A DNA stretch of 64,000 nt. Source: Ignavibacteriales bacterium. GTDB lineage: Bacteria; Bacteroidota; Ignavibacteria; Ignavibacteriales; Ignavibacteriaceae. The stretch is taken from assembly GCA_016709155.1 (NCBI GenBank), contig JADJEI010000001.1, forward strand, positions 2,016,516-2,080,515. Direction: 5' to 3'. The notes beneath the pieces were generated by a model that saw nothing but the letters and a program-made list of their open reading frames with translations, did no database searches and was not told the origin of the DNA. Shown here piece after piece: positions 35,812-46,300 of the stretch (position 1 is its first letter; each line of letters opens with the position of its first letter). A program made the position numbers and the translations under genes.

Positions 35812-36864
35812 TTGAGAATTACTTATCTAACATTGATTTCTATTCTTGTTCTCTTTATTGGTTGTGAAAATGATAAAGAAAATAATATTCCTGTAAAAGA
35901 AAAGACTCCCGTAGATTCGATTAAAGCTAAATCGCTTATTGATGATTATCATCAATTTTATTTTGTTGGGATGATTGATAAAGTGCCGGGCATCTTTAAA
36001 TATAATTTTGAAAATCATAAAACAAGAATTGTTTGGTCGAAACGGAGAGAAAAAGTGATTGACCTTTCATACTCTCCTGATAGAAGTACAATATTTTTTC
36101 TTACTGCAAAAGAATTTGGGATAGAGGGTACACTACCCTTCGTAGAGCGTGTTAAAGCCTATCAAATAAATACTGAAAAGGGAACCATTACTTATTTAAA
36201 GGAAATAGGCAGCGGGTTGCAGGTATTTTCGAGATGGGAGGTGGAGAATAATTACCAAGTTGTTCTATATTCTTTTGACAGGGCAGTTTCTACATATGTT
36301 AATCAAAATATTTTTCTTTTTAATTCTTTTGGCAAAACAATTATGGATGAGATAATAACCTACGATCTTACAAAAGATGGTTATCCGAAACCGCCAAAAG
36401 CAATATTGAATATGATCTCTCCATCAAAAAAATTTAAGTTGGTAGTTGCCGAAAGTGACTATAATACATTTATTCTAAAAGACATTAAAACAAAAAAAGA
36501 TCATCAGGTGATGATAACTTCGCAGCAGATTTCTAATGTTGCGTGGAGTTCAGACAGTAAGCTTTTGTTTTTTTCCACAGTTGATATCTCAGAACGAAAC
36601 CGAACTCTAAAAACTAAAAATCCCGAAACTTCGCAGTTAGTTATTTACTCCACAGAATCAAAAAAAATATTGAAGCAATGGAATGGCGGCGGATTAAAAA
36701 GATTTTTTATTGAAAAAAATATCCTCTTTTTCGATTCCGGATTTTCAAACGAGGCAGCACTTTATCTTTATAATTTTAAAGATGGTGAATTTGAGGAAAC
36801 AATAAAGCTGAAAGGAGGCTGTGGACTCAAATCAGTGCCTGAAATATTAAAAACAATAAAGTAA
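35812..36864 (+). CDS. Exported lipoprotein with propeller-like repeats
   Basis: A 350-residue protein with a lipobox (LFIGCEN, Cys about residue 18). Later segments have Asp/Ser-rich WSSDSKLLFFST and SPDRSTIFFLTA motifs, like TolB/WD40-type propeller blades. No function is recognised. It starts TTG directly after the protease stop. Coupling to the site-2 protease might make it a partner or substrate (inference). Confidence 0.75.
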   Translation: MRITYLTLISILVLFIGCENDKENNIPVKEKTPVDSIKAKSLIDDYHQFYFVGMIDKVPGIFKYNFENHKTRIVWSKRREKVIDLSYSPDRSTIFFLTAKEFGIEGTLPFVERVKAYQINTEKGTITYLKEIGSGLQVFSRWEVENNYQVVLYSFDRAVSTYVNQNIFLFNSFGKTIMDEIITYDLTKDGYPKPPKAILNMISPSKKFKLVVAESDYNTFILKDIKTKKDHQVMITSQQISNVAWSSDSKLLFFSTVDISERNRTLKTKNPETSQLVIYSTESKKILKQWNGGGLKRFFIEKNILFFDSGFSNEAALYLYNFKDGEFEETIKLKGGCGLKSVPEILKTIK

Positions 36865-36893
36865 ATGCTCGTTTCTTTTAGCAAAACTTTTCA

Positions 36894-37589
36894 TTACTGA
36901 CCGGCTATATTATCAACACACCATTTATGAATCGGATGTAAATCTTTAAATATTTTAAAAACAAAATCAACCGGATGGTTTTTTGTTAAATCATTGAAAG
37001 AAGTTTTTTCATAACTCAAATACAAACCGCTGTGTAAAAGCAAATGATTGTATTTGTAATCAGGATCAAACCCGCGTGGTGTTTTTTTAAATGTTTTTCC
37101 TCCAAGCTTATAATTATTTTTGTTTATTAATTTTGAGATCAAACCAGCAAGAGATTTTGCTGTTTCCGGTTTAGATATTATTTGACGGTAATTTAATAAT
37201 TGTTCTTTCGTGAACATATACATACCCGCTCCAACAAAAAACATTTTAGGTTCAAGATGGAAATAATATCCGGAGCACTCCATTTTCTTTCCCCTTCCTT
37301 CCCAAAAATATAAACCCAGGTTAGTTTTGAATGGCGACTTATCCTTGCTGAATCGAATATCGCGATGAAGGCGAAAAATTGATTTATCTATTTTAGGAAT
37401 TGCATTAATATTTGGGGAAAGAGTTGATAGTCTTTCACCCATTTCAATTACAAATTGTAGTGACGGTGAAAGAAAATCTTCGTTGAATTTTTCACGGTTG
37501 GTTTCAAACCAAACTTTAGAATTATTTTTTGAAAGTTTGGTTAAAAAATTGATGGTGTTTTGAGGGAAACAAAAGTTTTTAGTATTCAT
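36894..37589 (-). CDS. DUF2461 family protein
   Basis: A 231-residue protein of the TIGR02453/DUF2461 family, function unknown. Signatures are FLTKLSKNNSKVWFETNREKF near the N-terminus, FRLHRDIRFSKDKSPFKTN in the middle and GYYFHLEPKMFFVGAGMYM. It lies downstream of pirin (33-base gap), probably co-transcribed. Confidence 0.92.
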   Translation of the reverse strand: MNTKNFCFPQNTINFLTKLSKNNSKVWFETNREKFNEDFLSPSLQFVIEMGERLSTLSPNINAIPKIDKSIFRLHRDIRFSKDKSPFKTNLGLYFWEGRGKKMECSGYYFHLEPKMFFVGAGMYMFTKEQLLNYRQIISKPETAKSLAGLISKLINKNNYKLGGKTFKKTPRGFDPDYKYNHLLLHSGLYLSYEKTSFNDLTKNHPVDFVFKIFKDLHPIHKWCVDNIAGQ

Positions 37590-37621
37590 TTTTATCTACT
37601 TCACTTAAATATTTTTAGAAA

Positions 37622-38332
37622 TTACTTCATAGGAACTTCAATAAGCAGAAAGCTCGAATCTTTCCGTGCATTAATTAAAATGGAATCTGTTTCATAAATA
37701 CCCACTGCATCTCTTCTATGCAATGTTTCATCTGCAGCTTCAATTGAACCTTCAATTACAAAAATAAATACACCATTACCATTCCATTTTACTTTGTATT
37801 CGGAATGACTTCCGGCGGTTAAATTGCCAATGGAAATCGCCGCATCCTGATGAATGTAAATAGTGTTGCTGTTTTTATCTCCTGAGGCAACCGTAATTAT
37901 TTTGCCGGGTTGTTCTTTCAGGGGAAGGCTCACCTGGTCGTATCGTGGAGAAATGTTTTCTTCTTTCGGGAAAATCCAAAGTTGAAACAGACTGCAGCTT
38001 TTTTCAGAGGAATGATTAAATTCTGAATGCGTGATACCTGTTCCGGCGGACATTGCCTGAATTTCCCCCTTCCTTATCACCGAGCCGTTACCCATACTAT
38101 CTTTGTGTTCAAGTTCACCTTCAAGTATGATAGTTACGATTTCCATATTATCATGCGGATGAGTTCCAAACCCTTCGCCGGCTTCAATTGTGTCATCATT
38201 CAAAACTCTAAGCAAGCCAAAGCCCATCTTTTCAGGATTATACCAGCGATTAAAACTAAAGCTGTACCGTGTATGAAGCCAGCCAAACTCTCCAATGCCT
38301 CTTTCATTTTGCGGGTGTAATATTTTTTTCAT
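37622..38332 (-). CDS. Pirin family protein (bicupin)
   Basis: A 236-residue bicupin of the YhhW/pirin type. The N-terminal cupin has the metal-binding GFGTHPHDNMEIVTIILEG and AGTGITHSEFNHS motifs; the C-terminal cupin is degenerate. Quercetinase activity has been reported for some members; its role here is unknown. Confidence 0.92.
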   Translation of the reverse strand: MKKILHPQNERGIGEFGWLHTRYSFSFNRWYNPEKMGFGLLRVLNDDTIEAGEGFGTHPHDNMEIVTIILEGELEHKDSMGNGSVIRKGEIQAMSAGTGITHSEFNHSSEKSCSLFQLWIFPKEENISPRYDQVSLPLKEQPGKIITVASGDKNSNTIYIHQDAAISIGNLTAGSHSEYKVKWNGNGVFIFVIEGSIEAADETLHRRDAVGIYETDSILINARKDSSFLLIEVPMK

Positions 38333-38417
38333 TTTGCTCTTTCTGATTATTTATTCACGTATCTTAAAATATTAAATTTGTATTAAAATTATATTGTTTA
38401 AATATCAACCATTCATA

Positions 38418-39506
38418 ATGAAAAAAAAATATAAAAGAATTATAATAAAAATCGGATCAAATGTTTTAGCCTTAGAAAACGGACTATTGAACCTTCGACG
38501 TATTCAGAAAATAGTTGAACAAATTGTTCAGCTAAAAAAACAGGGGATCGAAGTAATAATTGTATCCTCCGGTGCCGTAGCGTCGGGTCGAAGTTATATT
38601 TCTTTGCCTGATAATTATGACGCTGTTTCCAGGAGACAGGTGCTTGCTTCCATTGGACAGATAAAACTTATCACAAAATACCAGGAATATTTTGAGAAAA
38701 ATAATCTCATTTGTGCTCAGGTTTTGGTAAGCAAGGAAGATTTCCGCGACCGTAACCACTACCTTAATATGCAAAATTGTATTTCAGTTTTACTACAGAA
38801 TAATGTTATCCCAATCGTGAATGAAAACGACGTTATTTCAATTACCGAATTAATGTTTACAGATAATGATGAACTTGCAGGATTGATTGCATCAATGGTA
38901 AGCGCTGAAGCATTGTTATTGTTAACAAGCGTTGATGGAATATTTGATGATGATCCGAAAATCCCTGAGGCTAAAGTTATTCCAGTTATAACACCGGATA
39001 CAACTAATTTTGCATCGTTTGTAAATTCAGGCAAATCTACTTTTGGTAGGGGTGGAATGATCACCAAGTGCCACATTGCGAGCAGACTAACAAGTATCGG
39101 AATAAACGTTCACGTAGCAAACGGCGGAAAAGAAAATGTTATTCTCGATATTCTTGCCGGCGTTCAAACCGGGACAGTTTTTCCTGCTCATAAAAAAACA
39201 TCGGGAATAAAAAAATGGCTGGCACACTCGAAAGATTTTTCGAAAGGAAGTGTGACAGTAACTAACGGCGCAAAGTCAGCGCTGCTTTCTGATAAGGCTA
39301 TCAGTTTACTAATGATTGGTGTTAAAAATGTTGACGGGTATTTTCAACGAGGTGATATAATTAAAATTCTTGACGAAGAAAACAATTTTATAGGGTGGGG
39401 AATGTCGAACTTTTCGTCTGAAAAAACTTTACAGTTAATGGGCCAAAAAAAGCAAAAACCATTAATTCATTATGACTATCTTTTTATTAATAAATCTTTT
39501 TCATAA
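38418..39506 (+). CDS. proB: Glutamate 5-kinase (proline biosynthesis)
   Basis: A 362-residue ProB, phosphorylating L-glutamate for proline synthesis. Motifs include IIIKIGSNVLA at the N-terminus, VSSGAVASG, NENDVIS and TFGRGGMITK; the C-terminal 90 residues form the PUA domain. ATG at 38418 (MKKKYKR) is preferred over a TTG 8 codons upstream. proA follows after 14 bases, a normal proBA pair. Confidence 0.95.
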   Translation: MKKKYKRIIIKIGSNVLALENGLLNLRRIQKIVEQIVQLKKQGIEVIIVSSGAVASGRSYISLPDNYDAVSRRQVLASIGQIKLITKYQEYFEKNNLICAQVLVSKEDFRDRNHYLNMQNCISVLLQNNVIPIVNENDVISITELMFTDNDELAGLIASMVSAEALLLLTSVDGIFDDDPKIPEAKVIPVITPDTTNFASFVNSGKSTFGRGGMITKCHIASRLTSIGINVHVANGGKENVILDILAGVQTGTVFPAHKKTSGIKKWLAHSKDFSKGSVTVTNGAKSALLSDKAISLLMIGVKNVDGYFQRGDIIKILDEENNFIGWGMSNFSSEKTLQLMGQKKQKPLIHYDYLFINKSFS

Positions 39507-39520
39507 TAAAACTTTTATCT

Positions 39521-40774
39521 ATGAACGAATACACTTCTATATTCTCAAAGACGCTTCAAGCAAGCAGGAAATTGCCTTTGGTTGATCAGCCAAAAATAAA
39601 CTTACTGCTAACGGATCTTGCCGACTATGCGGATTCAAAAAGCCATTTCATTTTGAATGAAAATAAAAAAGATCTAATGCTGATGGATGAAAACGATCCT
39701 AAGTATGACAGACTAAAACTGACTAAAGAAAGAATTACAGCTATCGCAAATGATATTAGAAATGTTGCTAAGCTTTCTTCACCGCTTGGGAAAATGTTAA
39801 TGAGCAAAACCCTGCCAAATGGTTTATCAGTTTCGAAAATTACTGTTCCACTCGGGGTGGTGGGTATTATTTATGAGGCAAGACCAAATGTTACTTTTGA
39901 CGTCTTTTCTCTTTGCATCAAATCTGGAAATGCTTGTTTGTTGAAAGGGGGTAGTGATGCAATCAACTCAAACACTGCTATCATTTGTGTTATTAAAGAT
40001 ATTTTAGTCAAACATCAACTTGATCCGGAAACTGTAAATCTCCTGCCTTCTTCCCACGAAGCAACTGAAGCGATGCTTAATGCCATCGGTTACGTTGATG
40101 TTATAATCCCGCGCGGCGGTCAAAAACTAATTGACTTTGTTAGACATAATGCAAAAATTCCTATCATTGAAACCGGGGCAGGAATTGTTCATACTTATTT
40201 TGATGAAACTGCTGATCTTGAAAAGGGAAGGGCTATAATTCACAACTCAAAGACTCGAAGGGTAAGTGTTTGTAATGCACTCGACTGCCTTATTATTCAT
40301 AAAAAAAGATTGAAAGATTTACCATCAATTGCAAAAATGCTTGGTGAATCCGGTGTAGAAATTTATGCAGATGAACATGCATACAATTATTTAAAAGATA
40401 ATTATCCTGCAGATAAACTTTTTCATGCAAGACCCGAACATTTCGGGACAGAATTTCTTTCTTATAAAATGGCAGTGAAAACAGTTTCTAATTTACAGGA
40501 AGCTCTTGATCATATTTCAGAATACAGCTCAAAACATAGTGAAGCGATTATTTCTGAAAATCAAAAAAACATAGACACATTTTTAGTGAGTGTGGATGCT
40601 GCCGCTGTTTACGCAAATACTTCAACGGCTTTTACTGATGGTGCGCAATTTGGACTCGGCGCAGAAATAGGAATTAGTACGCAGAAGCTTCACGCCCGCG
40701 GACCTATGGCTTTGGAAGAACTTACAAGCTATAAATGGATTGTTGAAAGTAACGGACAGATCAGAAATACTTGA
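39521..40774 (+). CDS. proA: Gamma-glutamyl phosphate reductase (proline biosynthesis)
   Basis: A 417-residue ProA, NADPH reduction of glutamyl-5-phosphate to glutamate semialdehyde. Family signatures are VPLGVVGIIYEARPNVT, GNACLLKGGSDAINSN, IPRGGQKLIDFV and the catalytic-Cys block TRRVSVCNALDCL. It overlaps the 3' end of the convergent HAD gene by 14 bases. Confidence 0.96.
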   Translation: MNEYTSIFSKTLQASRKLPLVDQPKINLLLTDLADYADSKSHFILNENKKDLMLMDENDPKYDRLKLTKERITAIANDIRNVAKLSSPLGKMLMSKTLPNGLSVSKITVPLGVVGIIYEARPNVTFDVFSLCIKSGNACLLKGGSDAINSNTAIICVIKDILVKHQLDPETVNLLPSSHEATEAMLNAIGYVDVIIPRGGQKLIDFVRHNAKIPIIETGAGIVHTYFDETADLEKGRAIIHNSKTRRVSVCNALDCLIIHKKRLKDLPSIAKMLGESGVEIYADEHAYNYLKDNYPADKLFHARPEHFGTEFLSYKMAVKTVSNLQEALDHISEYSSKHSEAIISENQKNIDTFLVSVDAAAVYANTSTAFTDGAQFGLGAEIGISTQKLHARGPMALEELTSYKWIVESNGQIRNT

Positions 40775-41438
40775 CTTCATTTGATGATAATTTTTCATTA
40801 AAAAGTTCTTTTAATGAATCTAAAACCCGTGTGCCGGAATTCAACAGAGTTTCTTTTTTCTGATGACCATTTGAAATCAAAATACAGTCGGCGCCAATTT
40901 CATTTGCAACATCAAAATCGTGAAGAGTATCACCGATCAGAACTGCCTCTCCCTTTCGAAGATTAAGTTTTTGCATCCAGCGTTTACCAAGTTCAACTTT
41001 TCCATTTGCGTAAATATTGTCCAATCCCGCAAACCCGATAAAATAATTTCTTATTCCGTAATGGGTGATTAAATTTTCTAATGGCTGCTGCGAATAGGCA
41101 GAAAGTACTGATTGCTTGATATTCATCTTGCAAATTTTATCCAAGAAGTTTTCTGCACCTTCATAGAGTGAACATTCTAATTTTCGTTGCTCATACTCAT
41201 CCATAAATTGTGTGCCAAGTTCTTCAAAAGAAATTTTTTCGAAATCCAATCCTGCTTTTCTATAATATTCCTTAACTGGAAAAGTAAATATCTCCTTGTA
41301 TTTCTCAATTGAAAGCGGACACAGATTATTTTCGATTAATATATTATTGATGATGTCACAGCATAAATCAACATCGTTAAATAATGTTCCGTTCCAGTCC
41401 CAGATAATATGTTTATAGTTTGATAGCATCATATTCAC
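40761..41438 (-). CDS. HAD-family hydrolase with DWNGT motif I
   Basis: A 225-residue HAD protein with motif I IIWDWNGTLFND (second acidic residue replaced by Asn; this DxN form is a recognised clade), cap, and LIGDTLHDFDVANEIGADC as motifs III/IV. It is likely a phosphatase of unknown substrate. The start could be ATG at 41438 or, two codons later, the third Met. Convergent with proA. Confidence 0.85.
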   Translation of the reverse strand: MNMMLSNYKHIIWDWNGTLFNDVDLCCDIINNILIENNLCPLSIEKYKEIFTFPVKEYYRKAGLDFEKISFEELGTQFMDEYEQRKLECSLYEGAENFLDKICKMNIKQSVLSAYSQQPLENLITHYGIRNYFIGFAGLDNIYANGKVELGKRWMQKLNLRKGEAVLIGDTLHDFDVANEIGADCILISNGHQKKETLLNSGTRVLDSLKELFNEKLSSNEVKYF

Positions 41439-41566
41439 AAATCATTTTTTCCATAAAGGGATGATTTCATTTTTAATTCACTTCAGATCGTCAGAATATT
41501 TGCTTAAATAAAATAAGTCTTTGGTTATAACAGAAACAAAATCTACACTGTTTTACAGGGGTGGAG

Positions 41567-41920
41567 TTATTCATTAATTTCTTTAATTACCCCACCTTTG
41601 TATTTATTCCTAAGATTTATTTTTTGAATTTGTCTTTCAATTATCAAATCCGCTAATTTAGACGGAATATGTTCGCGGTTATCACCCGAAAATAGTTTGC
41701 TCAATTTTTCTTCATTGACATCAATTCTGTAAAGCGTATTTACTAATAGTTCAAAATTGTGATCAATAAGATAGGCTAATCTTTCTGTAAGATACTTTTT
41801 AAATTCATCTTTTGATCGTGTTTCTAAAAAAGGGACAAGAGAATTCGTTCCGTCCTTTGCAAATTCATTTGCTATAGATTTTGAAACATCGTTTAAATTA
41901 ATATTTATCTGCTCGTCCAT
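41567..41920 (-). CDS. Hypothetical protein, operon tail of PAP2_C gene
   Basis: A 117-residue predominantly helical, charged protein (INLNDVSKSIANEFAK, LIDHNFELLVNTLYRIDVNEEKLSKLF, PSKLADLIIERQ) of unknown family. It begins immediately after the PAP2_C gene stop, with no gap, and is the last of three minus-strand genes. Confidence 0.7.
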   Translation of the reverse strand: MDEQININLNDVSKSIANEFAKDGTNSLVPFLETRSKDEFKKYLTERLAYLIDHNFELLVNTLYRIDVNEEKLSKLFSGDNREHIPSKLADLIIERQIQKINLRNKYKGGVIKEINE

Positions 41921-42577
41921 TTAGCATTCTTCTTCTTTAAATTCATTTAAGTGAATTTTATTTCTAAGAAACAAAGTTAAATTATAACAGGCATAGACAT
42001 AAAATGGTGCCGCAACACTATCAATTGTGTAATGAACATGCTGTGCAAGGATAAAAAATGCTACAAGGATGGTGGATAGTATAAATATAACTTTTAATTT
42101 TTTATTCGGTGAAACCATCGCAAGCAGAAGCATTGTTGCAGTATGTCCGGAAAAGAAAAGATCTTTAGTTAAGATTTCCCCCGTCCCAAATATTTGAACA
42201 AAGGGATCATTTAAAACTATAATATCTGCTGGCGGGTTTAGCGGAAGTAGATACATACTTAGAATTCTTGAAGTGATAGTTAAAACAAAAACTTGAAAAG
42301 TAAAAACCATCCTTGCCGGATGCTTCATTAGAAAGGCAACAGCAATAATTAAAGAAATATAAATAAACACAAAAGTAAACCAAGTTAGATCAACGGGAAC
42401 AAAAAGACGAAGTAAAGGATCATCCAGGACAGTTCCGTTTCTTGATTCGGCATATTGAAGAAAGTTTGTTAATGATAAAAGTGAGATAGTTAGAAATATT
42501 ATAGTTAGGAAAAATTCAATCTTATTTTTTCTAACCGATAGATATTCTTTCCAGTTCATTCCATTAAACAGAAGCAT
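41921..42577 (-). CDS. PAP2_C/sphingomyelin-synthase-like membrane phosphatase
   Basis: A 218-residue membrane protein with about six helices. It has the PAP2_C signature: FFSGHTATMLLL in the middle and HVHYTIDSVAAP about 50 residues later, giving the His-His-Asp catalytic set of lipid-headgroup transferases. The substrate is unknown. Its start overlaps the esterase stop (TAATG), and the next small gene follows directly. Confidence 0.82.
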   Translation of the reverse strand: MLLFNGMNWKEYLSVRKNKIEFFLTIIFLTISLLSLTNFLQYAESRNGTVLDDPLLRLFVPVDLTWFTFVFIYISLIIAVAFLMKHPARMVFTFQVFVLTITSRILSMYLLPLNPPADIIVLNDPFVQIFGTGEILTKDLFFSGHTATMLLLAMVSPNKKLKVIFILSTILVAFFILAQHVHYTIDSVAAPFYVYACYNLTLFLRNKIHLNEFKEEEC

Positions 42578-43308
42578 TAAACGTTTATATGACTAAGAAA
42601 ATGAGGAAGCATTTTTCGCCAGGTAGGCCAATCATGCGGCATATCATAACCCCACAAATCAAGCCAATGCTTAATTCCTTTTGAGTTAAGTATGTTCGAT
42701 AAATTTTTGCTTGCATCTGGGTTTTCATAATCGCCCTGACCGGAAGCAATAATTATACTTCGGTTTCTAAGTTTTGAAAGTACATTCTCATCAGTGAGGT
42801 TTTTTAGATAATCGACAGGTGAATTGAAATAGCAATTTGTATCATAATACCCCTTCGTATAATCTTTTAAATTATAGCTTCCGCTCATAGCAATAACTCC
42901 TGCGAAAAGATCAGCTCTTCTGAAGAACATATTAGCTGCATGTAAGGCTCCAAGCGAAGCACCTGTATTTATAATTGGAACGTACCCTTTGCAATGGTTA
43001 ATAATAAACGGAACAACTTCCTCTTCTACATATTTATTGTATTGCTGATGACGAATTGCTTTATGCTCAGGATGCATGTTACGGTTGAGCCAGCTTTCAT
43101 TATTAATACTGTTGATCGAAAATGCTTTGACCTCTCCCTTGTTAATGAAGTCCGCAATTGTATCAATGAGATTAAATCTTTCGTACTCAAGGTAATCTGC
43201 TGCTGCGGTTGGAAACATCAGCAGCGCATAACCATAATGACCGTAAACTACGATTTCCATTTCCTTGTTAAGGTTTGGGCTCCACCATTTGTGGATTTCT
43301 CTGTGCAT
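42577..43308 (-). CDS. Esterase family protein (alpha/beta-hydrolase)
   Basis: A 243-residue alpha/beta-hydrolase of the esterase D/EstA group. The nucleophile elbow is GASLGA (residue about 120), and the C-terminal MPHDWPTW provides the catalytic His. Near the N-terminus, YGHYGYALLMFPT is the oxyanion-hole strand. It is the first gene of a three-gene unit with PAP2_C and a small helical protein, and is 90 bases downstream of the ligase-GNAT gene. Confidence 0.87.
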   Translation of the reverse strand: MHREIHKWWSPNLNKEMEIVVYGHYGYALLMFPTAAADYLEYERFNLIDTIADFINKGEVKAFSINSINNESWLNRNMHPEHKAIRHQQYNKYVEEEVVPFIINHCKGYVPIINTGASLGALHAANMFFRRADLFAGVIAMSGSYNLKDYTKGYYDTNCYFNSPVDYLKNLTDENVLSKLRNRSIIIASGQGDYENPDASKNLSNILNSKGIKHWLDLWGYDMPHDWPTWRKMLPHFLSHINV

Positions 43309-43397
43309 AAAGTACTCCTTAAAAACTTATTAATTGATTTTGCTTTATCGGCAAGCTAAATAAATCTTCGTAATTAAAAAAGAAAAGCTGATAAAGT

Positions 43398-46300
43398 TTA
43401 GAATAATTCTTTTACCAACCCGGAATATTTTTTTTCTATCTTGAATCCGAAGCGATAAAAATATTCGGGTCTGAAAAAACCGGTAGTTACGTATTTATAA
43501 TTTTCACTTTTCATTCTATTAAATAATTCATTCATTAAAGCTTCGCTGATACCTTTTCTGCGGTAACGACCTGAAACGCATATCTTCTCCATTGAAACTG
43601 TCTCTGTATCCTGTCTGCTGAAATATAATCCGCCAATAATAAACCCGCGATCTGATATTGCGGCGAGAAACTGATGTTCAGGGCGGAAGTGAACATTTAT
43701 ATTCGCCTCAATAAAAAGTTGATGAAGTTTTGAGATTTCCTTAGGCGAAACCGGGCTTCTAACAACAAAATTATTTCCATCAAAATCTTCAAACTTAACT
43801 ACAAGATTCGCCTGTTGAACTCCATCGGCTTTGAGGTGCATTAATGCAGCAGAATCAGTTGGTTTGAGGTGGGGGTAACTTAATCGTGTCAGGAAGAATG
43901 TATCCTTTTCTGAAAGCGCATTCTGATTTTGTACTTCTGATATTTCAGATATCAATTCCTCCTTGGACAAAGATTTGCTTCGCTGCTTCTGTGATAGTCT
44001 ATTCAGAGCTTCTTTTAGTTTTTGATCTGAATCTAAAAAACAAGTTTCAAGAAATAATTTCGTTCGTGTTGCAGGATAAGTTTTTTCAAGGTCGGGGAGA
44101 TCGTAAGTTTCAAATATATCATAAAGAGTTTCTGCCTGTGCATTCAGCGAGGCATTCTGATTCAGCTCCATCCAGCGTAAAAATCTTTTGACTGCAAAGA
44201 ATAATTGCTTGGGGATAAAACCATTCTGTTTAACATTAGATATGTATTCTTCCAAAAGTGAAATTATTGCAATGTCATATTTATTATCAATAAAAGAAGA
44301 AAGTAAATCATTAAGAATATTCAACCCGGTTTTTTCGCCAAGAGCATTAATTATTCCCGAAAAGTAAAAGTTCCAGATTTTCGTTTGATAGAGGAAGGGG
44401 TATTGAGTTTGAACAGGGATTACGAAATGATTGAAAAAATTGTCTGTTAGATCAAAAACATTAGTAAAAATATTCCGGTTGGAAAGGGAAACAAATCTCG
44501 TTCCACTTTGATAATCGTGAGGGGGAATAATAATGTTAGAAGCTTTGGGCTCGCAAAGAATTAATTTATAATTAGACAGCCGCCAAAAGTTTATATAAGC
44601 CGCTGAAGCATTCCAAACGAAAAATTGCCATAAATAATATAGTCTGGTTTCCGACTGCGGGTTATTTCTTTTTAGTTCTCTCTGTAAAAATTTTTCAACA
44701 GTATCACCGGGAATAAATTTTTGGCTCCACGTTTCGTAATCTTCCCAGTAACCGCCGAAGTCATCTACCAATTCCTGAACAAAAAATCTTGAGCCGGCAA
44801 GAATTAACCAATTAATTTCTTCCTGCACCATTTCACCCGGAAGGTTTTTATTGATCGTAACCATAATGTCAAACGAGCCGTAATATCTTGTTTGCACAGA
44901 AATACGAAACACATTTTTGACACTGAAATCATAAAGCTTGCTCACCCAGATTCCACCGGGGGGTAGATCATTTAATCCGACACGGGTTCCGCCCGAAAAA
45001 AGAAAGATAGCCTCCCGCAGCATATTTGTTTCTATAATCACTTCGCTTATCCGTGTGCGGTCGTGTATGTCCATTTCTTCTTCGAGAATAATTACTTCCG
45101 ACCAGGAATATTCTTCACCCGTCTCAGGATCAACAGCAACACGCTGATTAACCCCCAGCCACTTTCTAAATCCTTCGCGCAATTGCAACTGGTATCCTGC
45201 CGCAAGTTCAGAAACTTGCGTATTGGATTTGTTCAATTTATGTTTTACAAAAAATTGCCTTAAACTCTTAAACTTTGCCGGATGATCAATTCCATAATTA
45301 CACAGCAGTTCAAACAAAACAGGGATAGCAGTTTGATCAATTGAACTGTCAGCATTAAATTTAACTATTTCTTCTTCGGCTAGTTCTTCTACTTTTGCAA
45401 GGTCATCCTCGCCGCGAATAAATTTAGAACAGGCAGTAATTACATCTTTATTTAATATTGATGAATCCTCAGAGAGATATTTTTGAAAAAGAGATTTTAA
45501 TTGAGCGCCTTTTAATTTTTCAACGGCTAACTTAAAGAGCTCACGACGGGCTGATAAATTGGAAGCTAAATTAGGACGAAGTAAAACATCATCAATAATT
45601 TTTTTGTACATAGTTGATTCTTCGTTTAATACGATTCTTAAATAATCAACTCCGGCTTTATTATTTGCTTCATCCTTAGATTGAATATGACGCAATGCAA
45701 GATGAATGGTTCTGAGAGTGATTTCATTAACCGATTTTGCTGATTCAAAATCTGCTTTCTCATCACTAGATAATTCATTTTTATAATCGGGAGCATAAAA
45801 GAAAATTTTATTACTCTGCTTATTTTGTCTGTAAGAACTATAAACGGAGTTACCGGAAAAATCGGTGATTGATTTGTTGCCCAGCCAAAGGATAGGGTTA
45901 ACCAAAATATCCTGCAAATCAATTTGCGTTGAAGTTGTACGATAGAAGTAATCACCAATTTTTATAATTGTGTCCGTAAGATTTTTATTCAATGCGATCT
46001 CGAGAGAAATCTCCGAAATAATTATGGAATTATTTTTGATGTGGACATCACGGCTTAAACAGCCTCGCTCACGAAGAAACCAGTTTGGAATTTTAACCTC
46101 TATTTTATTGACTATGACAGAAGTAAAATCTTTTTCATACATCGAATGAATTATCCTGGAAAAGTTTTTTTCAACTATTCTTCTCTTGAATGTTCCTTTT
46201 GGTGTAAGTTCTTCGTTCGCAGCAGCAAATGGGCGATCAATTAATCTGAAATCAATTATTCTTTCGAACGGCGCCAAGAATTTATTTACAGTAACAATCA

